Of a stretch of 33,047 nt of DNA, positions 1 through 7,155 are shown in pieces. The stretch's first letter is position 1; each line of letters begins with the position of its first letter. The DNA is from Pseudomonadota bacterium (GTDB lineage Archaea > Thermoplasmatota > SW-10-69-26 > JACQPN01 > JAJPHT01). Where the stretch lies: NCBI GenBank assembly GCA_021325135.1, contig JAJPHT010000025.1:1-33047 (forward strand), read 5' to 3'. Both the position numbers and the translations under genes were made by a program. The notes below the pieces were generated by a model that made no database searches, had not been told where the DNA came from, and was given only the letters and a program-made list of their open reading frames with translations.

Positions 1-270
1 CCCCCCCCCCCCCTTGTCAGACCCCCCGTTCTTCTCCTTTGTCGCCCCTTGCTGGGCAAGCGCCCGGGAGCCCGCGTGCAGGCGGGCGATCGGCAGCGGG
101 GAAGCGCGCTCGCCTGGGAGGAGCGATCGCAGACGCGTCAGCGGGACAAGAGAAAAGGCAAGGCCGCCCAGCGCGGCGATCCGCGAGGAGGGACGCGGCT
201 CCATGGAGCGCGCGCTGGGCGGCGATGAGGAAGAAAGGGGGGCGCCCCCGGAGGAGCGCCCTGGGGCGGC
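1..270. other. Non-coding left edge, no gene seen
   Basis: The window opens with a run of 13 C residues and then GC-rich sequence in which I see no credible gene. A short inverted repeat (CCCGC/GCGGG, about 71-86) and the hairpin at 240-261 are the only structures. It is the 3' flank of the large minus-strand surface gene. The C run at the very edge could be a contig-end artefact. Confidence 0.5.
237..270 (-). terminator. GC hairpin just 3' of the large surface gene
   Basis: GGGCGC at 240-245 pairs with GCGCCC at 256-261, directly past the stop codon of the minus-strand gene, and is followed on that strand by a pyrimidine-rich stretch. A very similar sequence containing GGGGCGCCCCCGG lies immediately after another minus-strand exported gene at 29567-29597. 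Position suggests a transcript end; the function is inferred. Confidence 0.35.
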
Positions 271-3200
271 TCACGCCTTGCGCTTCAGGCGCGGGTAGAC
301 GGCCTGGCCCACGACCACGACGCCCAGGAAGATCGTCGTCCAGAGGAAGACGCTGGGGGGCGAGGGCTCGGAGAGCGTGATCGTGCGCGTGCTGAAGTGC
401 GCGAGCGTCACGATGGCCTGGAGGCCGGCCTGGCCCTCGGTCGTGATGAGGTAGTACTTGTCCGCGTTGGGCGTCAGCGCGTCCTGGTAGCTCTTGGCCT
501 GGCTGAGCTCGTGGCCGTCCACCATGAGCTTCGCGTTGCCCTGGATGAGGCTGCTCACGGTGTTGCGGTCCAGGCTGAGGATCACCGACTTGCCGGTGTG
601 CGTGGCGGAGTCCACCACGACCTGCACCTGGTCCGTCGTCGCGACCTGCGTCACCGCGAGCACGTCCGCGTAGTAGTTCACGGCCGCGCTGGTGGTGGCG
701 TGGGTGGTCGCGCTCGTGGAGACGATGACCTGGCCGAGGAGCTTGCCGGAGGCGATGGCCTGCGCCTGCGCCTCCTTCTGCGCCTCGTTGAGCTCGCTCT
801 CGAAGCCGCTGAACGCCTTGAACATCACCGTGGCGCCCGCGTGGAGGGAGGCGTCCACCTGGCCGCCCGCGTCCCCCGCGCCGCTGAGGGCGCCATCGCC
901 GATGGCGACGAGCGCGCCCGAGAAGTCGGGCGCGCTGAGCATGACGACCTGCGGGCTCACCTGCGTGGGCTGCACGTTGCTGGCGAGGTCGAAGACGACG
1001 TTGGTGTCCGCCGCGGCGGTGGCCTTGAGGACGGCGCCGGAGACGTCGTAGGCCTCCAGGCTCCCCTCGGGGCCGACCCACTTGATGCTGCTGGGGCTGC
1101 TGCCCGAGCCGCCCGAGAAGGCGGTGTCGCCCAGGCGCACGGCGTCGAAGACCTTCGTCGTCGTGCCCGCGGCCGCGTCGGCGGTGGCCTTCGCGGCGAC
1201 GGTGTAGTCCAGGACGAGGCCCGCCTCGGGCTTCGCGACGAGGCTCACGATCCGGCCGGACTCCGCGCCGCCGTAGCCGGGCGCGAACTGCCCGAAGACG
1301 TCCAGCGCGGCGGCCTCGCGGCTCGCCTGGTCGAGGTTGCTCTTGGCGACGATGCTGGCCGCCTCGCCCGCGGCGAGGTCGGGCACCAGCACGATGACCT
1401 GCGTGAGGCCCTGGCTCGTGCCGACCCAGTACTCGGCCTGGCCGCCCGCGTTGGCGGCGGCGTCGGCGAGGAGGGAGGCCGCGCTGTCCACCGCGACGGC
1501 CGCCTTGCCGTTCACGCTGACCGCGACGTCCGCGGCGCTGCGCGCGGCGAGGGTCGCCTGGTCCGCGACGAGGGCGAAGGCGGTGGCCTTGGCGCTGGCG
1601 GCCGCGCTGTTCACGGCGTCCAGGGTGACGACGCCGCGGTGCGTGGCCTGCGCGCCCTGGCGCACGGCCATGTGGATGTCCTTGTGGTAGTCGACCTTGG
1701 CGGAGGCGATGGCGTTGGCCACGAAGCCGACGCTGGCCTCGCTGGCGAGCGCGCCGTTGGCGATGGCCTTCGCGATCAGCTCCGCGCTGGCCTTGGCCTG
1801 CGCCTCGACGGTGCTGCGGAAGACGAGCTTCTCGCCCTGCGCGACGTGGGCCTTGACCTCCTGCGTCTTGCTGAGGTCGAACTGGCTGTGCTCGGCCGCG
1901 GTGCCGTCCACCTTGGTGAGCATCACGTAGCCGACCTTGCCCGCGGGGCCGTCAAGCTCCACGACGTTCGCGGCGTCCGCGAGGGCGTGGGCGCTGATCT
2001 CGTTGTTGAGGTGGAAGTCCTCGGTGGTGGCGACGTCCGCCGTGGTCTCGATGGCGCCGTAGACCGAGTCCGTGAAGGTGGTCGTGGCGGCGACCTGGCC
2101 CGCGACGGTGGTCGTCATCTGGACGGCCGCGCCCGCGGTGGCGGAGGCGCTGTTCTGCGCGTAGGCGCTGGTCTCCAGCTGCGCCTTGGAGGTGAACTGC
2201 GCGGCGGCGTCGGCGGCGATGTCGCCCGCCACCTCTATCTTGGTGAAGATCTCCTCCGCGCTGCGCACGTCGGTGAAGTGGCGCACGCTGGTGTCGCCCT
2301 TCGCCTCGCTGGCGAAGAACTCGCTGAAGGAGCCGATGACCTGGCCCGAGCCCGAGGCGCTGGTCTCCAGGTCGCCCAGGAGCGAGAAGCCGCCCTGGAT
2401 CTGCTCGGTCAAGGCGCTCGCGGCGTCAAGCTCCGCCAGCGTGCTGGCGGCGGCCTGGCCCGAGGCGAGCGCGGCGATGGTCACCTGCGTCGCGGCGTTG
2501 AGCTTGGCCGCGACGTTGGTCACGACGAGGACGCGGCCGTCCACGGCCCACGCCCAGTAGGAGTCCGCGTGCGTCGCGACGTCCGCGGCGGCGGCCACGC
2601 GCTGCGCGAGGGCGCCATCCACGTACACGGCAACCTGGTCCGCGGTCTGCGCGGGGACGTCCACGTAGTCGAGGTCGTAGGCAAGGACCTCGGCGCGCGC
2701 GCACGCCTGGCCGGACGCGCTGCCCGAAGCGCTTCCGGCGGCGTTGGGCGCGCTGCCCGCGAGGCCGCCCGCCGAGTCCGCCGCCGCGCACGCGCTGGCG
2801 GTCGCGGTGGTCTTCAGCATGGTCGTGACGCGGGTGGACTCCTTGACCTCGGTGCGCGCCGACGCGAAGGCGTGGTACTGCGCCTGCGCGATGAGCTGCG
2901 CGCCGCTGGAGAACTCGGTGGTGGCCTCGCCCACGAGCTTGCCCGAGGCCATGAGGCTCACGACCGCGGAGTTGTAGGCCGAGGCGCCCTGGTCGAGGGC
3001 GGCGCCCAGGCGGCTCGCGTAGGAGGCGTCCGCGCGGAAGACCAGCTCGGCGCCCTGCTTGAGGGTCGCCTGGGCCTTGTGCTGGCCCTGGAGCGCGAGG
3101 CCGGAGCCGTCCTTGGCGGTGTCGTTCTGGTCCGCGCGCAGGAGCACGATGGCGCCCTGCACGCCGTTGGCGCCCTCGCCCGCGACGCGCCACACGTTGG

Positions 3201-3705
3201 AGGCGTCCGCGTCGGGGGTGATGAGCACGCCATCGGGCGTGTGGAAGGTGACGATCTGGTCGTGGGAGCCGGTCGCCGTCATGGTGAGCAGGCTGTTCAC
3301 GTTGTCCGTGAGCGTGACCAGGAGGTCGCTGCCCTGCATGGCGAGGGACGAGGTGCCCACGCCCTGGAGCTGGCTCGTGGGCTGGAAGCCCTGGATGTCG
3401 ATGGCGCTGAAGACGTCCTTCGCGCCAGAACCATCGGGGCTCGCGACCGCGAACTGCTGGAGGACGCCCTGGCCGTTGGCGGCCGCGGAGCCCTCCGCGA
3501 GGAGGCTCGACACGAGGGAGCCCTGGGCCATGCCCTGGCCAGCGCCCGCGGGCGTCACGTCGAAGGTGCCCACGGACCGGCCGGCTCCTCCCCCGAGGCC
3601 GGGGGCGTGGGGCGCCGCCTGCACGAGGGGCGCCCCCAGCGGGGCGACGAGGGTGGCAAGGGTCAGCAGGGTCAGGATGCGAACGTGGCGGGCTTTGGCG
3701 TCCAT
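271..3705 (-). CDS. Giant three-module surface protein, membrane anchored
   Basis: Predicted 1144-residue exported protein. I chose the ATG at 3705 because it begins a clean signal peptide (about residues 1-31, ending QAA) and has a Shine-Dalgarno GGGAGGAA at 3710-3717; a longer in-frame start would bury the signal. The C-terminus has a hydrophobic anchor (about 1119-1137) followed by RLKRKA, so the body should lie outside the cell. The body is Ala/Ser/Thr-rich and built of three related modules: cores GAELVFRA (near 217), GEKLVFRS (near 623) and GATVMFKA (near 955) are each followed by a helix-like stretch with MASGKLVGE, IANGALASE or IASGKLLGQ, and then by a beta-rich part (near 355, 725, 1060). 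The only two cysteines flank a Gly/Ala/Ser insert in module 1. No known family recognised; an adhesin or S-layer-associated role is a guess. It lies divergent to the lipoprotein cluster. Confidence 0.85.
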   Translation of the reverse strand: MDAKARHVRILTLLTLATLVAPLGAPLVQAAPHAPGLGGGAGRSVGTFDVTPAGAGQGMAQGSLVSSLLAEGSAAANGQGVLQQFAVASPDGSGAKDVFSAIDIQGFQPTSQLQGVGTSSLAMQGSDLLVTLTDNVNSLLTMTATGSHDQIVTFHTPDGVLITPDADASNVWRVAGEGANGVQGAIVLLRADQNDTAKDGSGLALQGQHKAQATLKQGAELVFRADASYASRLGAALDQGASAYNSAVVSLMASGKLVGEATTEFSSGAQLIAQAQYHAFASARTEVKESTRVTTMLKTTATASACAAADSAGGLAGSAPNAAGSASGSASGQACARAEVLAYDLDYVDVPAQTADQVAVYVDGALAQRVAAAADVATHADSYWAWAVDGRVLVVTNVAAKLNAATQVTIAALASGQAAASTLAELDAASALTEQIQGGFSLLGDLETSASGSGQVIGSFSEFFASEAKGDTSVRHFTDVRSAEEIFTKIEVAGDIAADAAAQFTSKAQLETSAYAQNSASATAGAAVQMTTTVAGQVAATTTFTDSVYGAIETTADVATTEDFHLNNEISAHALADAANVVELDGPAGKVGYVMLTKVDGTAAEHSQFDLSKTQEVKAHVAQGEKLVFRSTVEAQAKASAELIAKAIANGALASEASVGFVANAIASAKVDYHKDIHMAVRQGAQATHRGVVTLDAVNSAAASAKATAFALVADQATLAARSAADVAVSVNGKAAVAVDSAASLLADAAANAGGQAEYWVGTSQGLTQVIVLVPDLAAGEAASIVAKSNLDQASREAAALDVFGQFAPGYGGAESGRIVSLVAKPEAGLVLDYTVAAKATADAAAGTTTKVFDAVRLGDTAFSGGSGSSPSSIKWVGPEGSLEAYDVSGAVLKATAAADTNVVFDLASNVQPTQVSPQVVMLSAPDFSGALVAIGDGALSGAGDAGGQVDASLHAGATVMFKAFSGFESELNEAQKEAQAQAIASGKLLGQVIVSTSATTHATTSAAVNYYADVLAVTQVATTDQVQVVVDSATHTGKSVILSLDRNTVSSLIQGNAKLMVDGHELSQAKSYQDALTPNADKYYLITTEGQAGLQAIVTLAHFSTRTITLSEPSPPSVFLWTTIFLGVVVVGQAVYPRLKRKA

Positions 3706-3844
3706 GGGGTTCCTCCCCGCTCCCCCTCGGGTCGCCCGGGTCTCATCCCGGTCGCGGATTCGGGCCTCGGGGACTCCGGCCAACCGGCCGACGGGCCCTT
3801 CCCCCTGACGGGTTTGGGAAAGCGGTCAAGGCTCGCACGGCAAC

Positions 3845-3851
3845 GCTTATC
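3845..3851 (+). promoter_or_regulatory. TATA-like element for the lipoprotein cluster
   Basis: GCTTATC stands out in GC-rich DNA 39-45 bases before the ATG at 3890, allowing a leader of roughly 15 bases that contains GGGGAAG as a possible ribosome binding site. The 184-base space to 3705 must also hold the promoter of the divergent surface gene, for which I see no clear box. Confidence 0.45.
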
Positions 3852-3889
3852 GCCCCCCTCGGGCTCGGTCTCGTCGGGGAAGCTTCAGC

Positions 3890-4924
3890 ATGAGCCTTAG
3901 ATTCGCCTGTCTCTTTCTTGTCCTCGCCGTCTTCGCGGCGGGCTGCACGTCGACCGAGCCCGCCACCACGAAGCCCACCGAGGCGACCGCCCAAGCCGCA
4001 GGCGGGGGGGAGATCACGCAGGCCTCCGTGTCCAACGGCAACGGCCAGGGCGGCGGCCAGGTGCGCGACGTCGCGCCCACCCTGCCCGCCTTCGCCATCG
4101 GCACCGCCAGCGTCGACAACAGCGGCGGCAACAACCTCACCTTCACCGGCACCGCCTCGGACGCCAACGGCGAGCAGGACCTCCAGTTCCTCTACGTCAA
4201 GGGCACGACCTACAGCGCGGCGTCCGGCTTCCAGTTCCTCGGCACCAACCACACCATCACCTCCGCGGAGCGCAACCAGACCTCGGAGCCCGCGTCCTTC
4301 GCGTCCGACGGCTACAAGGTGTGGGACTGCAACGGCCGCGACGGCGTCCTCTGCTGGAAGTACAACCTTCCCGTGGCCCAGTTCGCCCAGGCCGGCACGT
4401 ACACCTTCAACGCGACGACGGGCAAGGCGTCCTCCTTCGCCTCCTCGCTGGTCTCGCAGATGCTCACGGGCACCGTGACCTCCTTCAGCCAGATCGACTT
4501 CTCGCCCTACCCCGTGGACTCCACGGGCGCGGTGCAGACGGGCGCCAACTGGGGCTCCTGGACGGCCAACCCCGGCGACGCCAACGTCACCGCGGGCAAC
4601 TACCTGAAGCTCACCAACAACGGCGACGTGGCCGGCGCCCGCGTGCAGATCAGCTTCTCGGGCACCGCCTTCGTGGGCACCACCGACTCCAGCTACACCG
4701 TGCCCTTCGCCAGCAACGTCCAGTTCGCCTCGTGCGACGCGGCGGCCGGCACGGCCCCCAGCGCGTGCACGTTCAGCGCGTGGAGCGCCCCCAACGCGGG
4801 CGCGGTCACGGTGCAGTTCGCGGGCAAGGGGCACGTCCTCTACGTGCAGTACCGCGTCGTCAGCCTGCCCAGCCCGCTCATGGCGCAGAGCTACGGCGCG
4901 ACCTTCACCGCGACCGAGCTGTGA
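3890..4924 (+). CDS. Lipoprotein A, shared two-part module
   Basis: 344-residue predicted lipoprotein. The ATG gives a short signal with lipobox FAAGC (Cys19), followed by a Thr/Pro/Ala linker. Two regions recur in the lipoproteins at 5864 and 7156. The first contains NHTITSAER, then EPASFASDGYKVW, ending in a beta-strand pattern. The second contains GANWGSWTANPGDANV, NYLKLTNNGD, then VQFAGKGHVLYVQYRV and a closing YGATFTATEL. Four cysteines besides the lipobox, in two close pairs (DCNGRDGVLC; SCDAAAGTAPSAC), may form disulfides. No established family is recognised. Anchored outside the cell by lipid, it is likely a structural or binding surface protein. It starts the + strand cluster; the next gene begins within about 10 bases. 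Confidence 0.85.
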   Translation: MSLRFACLFLVLAVFAAGCTSTEPATTKPTEATAQAAGGGEITQASVSNGNGQGGGQVRDVAPTLPAFAIGTASVDNSGGNNLTFTGTASDANGEQDLQFLYVKGTTYSAASGFQFLGTNHTITSAERNQTSEPASFASDGYKVWDCNGRDGVLCWKYNLPVAQFAQAGTYTFNATTGKASSFASSLVSQMLTGTVTSFSQIDFSPYPVDSTGAVQTGANWGSWTANPGDANVTAGNYLKLTNNGDVAGARVQISFSGTAFVGTTDSSYTVPFASNVQFASCDAAAGTAPSACTFSAWSAPNAGAVTVQFAGKGHVLYVQYRVVSLPSPLMAQSYGATFTATEL

Positions 4925-4934
4925 GGTGCCCGTG

Positions 4935-5867
4935 ATGCGCGCCGCCCTTGGCCTCCTGGTCCTGGCGCTCCTTGCGCCCCTCGCCGCCGCGTCGAGCTTC
5001 ACGCTCCTCGCGGACCGGCACGCGGACCAGGACGCCTCGGGCGGCGTGACCGTGTTCACCATGCCGGTGCAGGTGAACCAGGGCGGCTTCGTGTACGCCA
5101 AGGTCCTCGCCACCGAGGGCAACGCGGTCAACGACGGCTATCACGCCAACGGCAGCGTCGAGGCCCACACGGGCTGGCGCGTCGCGTTCGCGTGGATCTA
5201 CGCCAACGGCACGCGGCAGGAGCTGGGCGAGTTCGTGGACGGAACGCCCAGCGCGCTGGCCGCCGTCTCGCCCGAGTCGGACCAGCTCGTCATGACCGTG
5301 CGCTGGCCCTCCGACGCGCAGACCGTGGGCGGCCCCGCGCAGCAGGTGTGGGTCGCCCTCGCGTACCGGCAGGCCCCCTCGGGCACGGACCCGGGCGCGA
5401 CCTCCGGCGTGCAGATGGACGAGGCGCGCGCCATCTCGCTGACGCTCCACTTCGGGCCCGGCGTCGCCATGGAGCCCTCGGGGACGACCGCGAGCCCCAC
5501 GCCGGGCCCCTCGCCCACGCCCCCCTCCACGGTGCCCTCCGCGCCCCCGGCGACGCCCACCGCCGCGACGCCGCAGGCCTCCCCCGGCGGGGGCGGCGAG
5601 CCCGTCGTCCCCTCCGTGGGGCCCATCGAGTCCTCCGCGCCCGCGACGCGCATCGTGGTCGTGGCGCCGCCGCTCCCCTCGTGGTTCCTGGGCGCGGTCG
5701 TCTTCCTCGGCGTCGTCAGCGTCGTCAGCCTCTCCCTCCTGGCCGTGGGCGTCTGGCTCCTGGCGCGGCGCCGCCGCGAGGCGCCCGTCCTGCGCCGCGT
5801 GACGCGCATTCCCGTGCGCCTCCGCGAGGAGACGCCCGCCTCGCCTCCGGTCCGGGGGGAGCGCTGA
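4935..5867 (+). CDS. Type I membrane protein with Thr/Pro stalk
   Basis: 310-residue exported protein. The ATG at 4935 starts a standard signal peptide (MRAALGLLVLALLAPLAAAS); GTG codons at 4926 and 4932 in the same frame are alternatives. A beta-rich ectodomain of about 160 residues is followed by a long Pro/Ser/Thr stalk (roughly residues 175-230), likely O-glycosylated. One membrane span follows (WFLGAVVFLGVVSVVSLSLL and on) and then a very basic cytoplasmic tail (ARRRREAPVLRRVTRIPVRL). The gene begins 10 bases after lipoprotein A and its stop overlaps the start of lipoprotein B, so it is probably co-transcribed with these lipoproteins and may be their membrane partner. No family recognised. 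Confidence 0.8.
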   Translation: MRAALGLLVLALLAPLAAASSFTLLADRHADQDASGGVTVFTMPVQVNQGGFVYAKVLATEGNAVNDGYHANGSVEAHTGWRVAFAWIYANGTRQELGEFVDGTPSALAAVSPESDQLVMTVRWPSDAQTVGGPAQQVWVALAYRQAPSGTDPGATSGVQMDEARAISLTLHFGPGVAMEPSGTTASPTPGPSPTPPSTVPSAPPATPTAATPQASPGGGGEPVVPSVGPIESSAPATRIVVVAPPLPSWFLGAVVFLGVVSVVSLSLLAVGVWLLARRRREAPVLRRVTRIPVRLREETPASPPVRGER

Positions 5868-7153
5868 CGCGCCCGGGGCCCCGCCTCGCCGCGTGGCTCC
5901 TGGTCGCGCTGCTCCTGGCCGGATGCACCTCCCCGGGCGGCACGCTGCGCCTGGCCAGCGACGACGAGAACGCCACGCCCACGCCTGAGGAGACCGCTCC
6001 GACCCCCTCCACGCCCGTCGACCTGCCCTACTCGGGCGTCGCGGGCGGCGAAGCCGCGGAGGCCCCCACGCCCGAGGCGCCGACGCCCACGGAGCCGACC
6101 CCCGAGGCGAGCCCGGAGCCGGCCATCGAGGCCTCCCCCGAACCCGTCGCGAACGCGACCCCCGCCGCCAACGCGACCCCCCCGGCCGACGAGGCGCCCC
6201 CGGTCAACGAGTCGACCTCCGCGAACGAGACCGCGCCCGCGAACCAGACCGAGGCGCCCCCCGCCAACGAGACGCCCCCCACGCCGACCCCGCCGACCCC
6301 CTCCACGCCCGTCCTGGCCACGCTGGCGTTCTCGGGCGTGAGCGCGGGCGCGCAGCGCATCGAGGCGGGCGGCGCCGGGGTCATCGTGCGCGGCCTCGTC
6401 CTGGCGCCCGATCCGGCGCATCTCGCCTCGGTGGGCGTCCGCGCGAGCCTCGCGGGCGCGCCGGACCTCGTCGCGCTGCACCTCGTCTCCAACGCGGACC
6501 GCAAGCGCCCCCAGGAGCCCGGCTCGTTCGACGCGGACGGCTGCCGCGCGTGGCGCGCGGGCGAAGGGAGCCTCGGCTTCGCGTGCCGGCTCGTCCCGCC
6601 CCGCGGCGCGCCCTCCGGGCGGTACGCGCTCGTCGCCCTCGCCAGCGACGACGCGGGAGGCTCCGCCGTCTCCGACGCGCTGCCGCTGGGCATCGCGCCG
6701 CTGCGCCTCGTGCAGGTGGCGGGCGCTCCCGTCGACGCGGACGGGAACGCGACGGGCGTCGCGTGGGGCGGCTGGGCCGCCCGGCCCGGCGCGCGCGGCG
6801 TGCCGGCGGCGAACTACGTCCGCATCGTGAACGCGGGCGACGACGACAACGCCACGGCCATCGTGGACTTCGGCACCGGCGGGTTCCGCGGCGCGCTGGA
6901 CCCGCGCTTCTCCATCCCCACCGTGGGCAACCTGGAGTTCGCCTGGTGGGAGGCCAAGGGCGCCAACGCGCAGGCCGAGAAGCCTCGCCACGGCCAGTTC
7001 ACCTGGCACGAGCCCACGGCCGGAGGCGCCTCCGAGCGTGTGCAGTTCACGTCCAAGGGCTCCGTCATCTTCCTCGTCTACCGCATCAAGGCCATGCCCG
7101 ACGTGCTGCCCGTGCAGGCCTACGGCGCGTCGTACGTGGTGACGGAGGGCTGA
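5864..7153 (+). CDS. Lipoprotein B, apparent CTG start, glycosylation-rich stalk
   Basis: About 429 residues. The reading frame continues without a stop far upstream, but the first sensible signal sequence begins at a CTG overlapping the previous stop as CTGA: LTRPGPRLAAWLLVALLLAGC, with lipobox LLAGC and Cys at about 21. There is no ATG, GTG or TTG between this CTG and the lipobox, so CTG initiation is the simplest reading. A low-complexity stalk (about residues 30-145) is full of Pro/Thr/Glu and N-glycosylation sequons (NAT, NES, NET, NQT). The remainder matches the two-part module of lipoproteins A and C: EPGSFDADGCRAW, then GVAWGGWAARPGARGV, NYVRIVNAGD, ASERVQFTSKGSVIFLVYRI and YGASYVVTEG. 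The product is confident; the start is less so. Confidence 0.75.
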   Translation: MTRPGPRLAAWLLVALLLAGCTSPGGTLRLASDDENATPTPEETAPTPSTPVDLPYSGVAGGEAAEAPTPEAPTPTEPTPEASPEPAIEASPEPVANATPAANATPPADEAPPVNESTSANETAPANQTEAPPANETPPTPTPPTPSTPVLATLAFSGVSAGAQRIEAGGAGVIVRGLVLAPDPAHLASVGVRASLAGAPDLVALHLVSNADRKRPQEPGSFDADGCRAWRAGEGSLGFACRLVPPRGAPSGRYALVALASDDAGGSAVSDALPLGIAPLRLVQVAGAPVDADGNATGVAWGGWAARPGARGVPAANYVRIVNAGDDDNATAIVDFGTGGFRGALDPRFSIPTVGNLEFAWWEAKGANAQAEKPRHGQFTWHEPTAGGASERVQFTSKGSVIFLVYRIKAMPDVLPVQAYGASYVVTEG

Positions 7154-7155
7154 GC

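Noticed and set aside
1..13. Run of 13 C at the left edge as a regulatory tract
   Set aside because: It lies at the window boundary and may be a contig-end or homopolymer artefact.
271..370. PGF-CTERM type archaeosortase signal on the surface protein
   Set aside because: The C-terminal span has no PGF motif before it; it looks like an ordinary membrane anchor.
397..3900. Long open frame antisense to the large surface gene
   Set aside because: GC-rich coding DNA leaves the opposite frame open. The translation is a low-complexity Arg/Gly/Leu/Val mix with no signal or domain, while the minus strand has a signal peptide, modules and an anchor.
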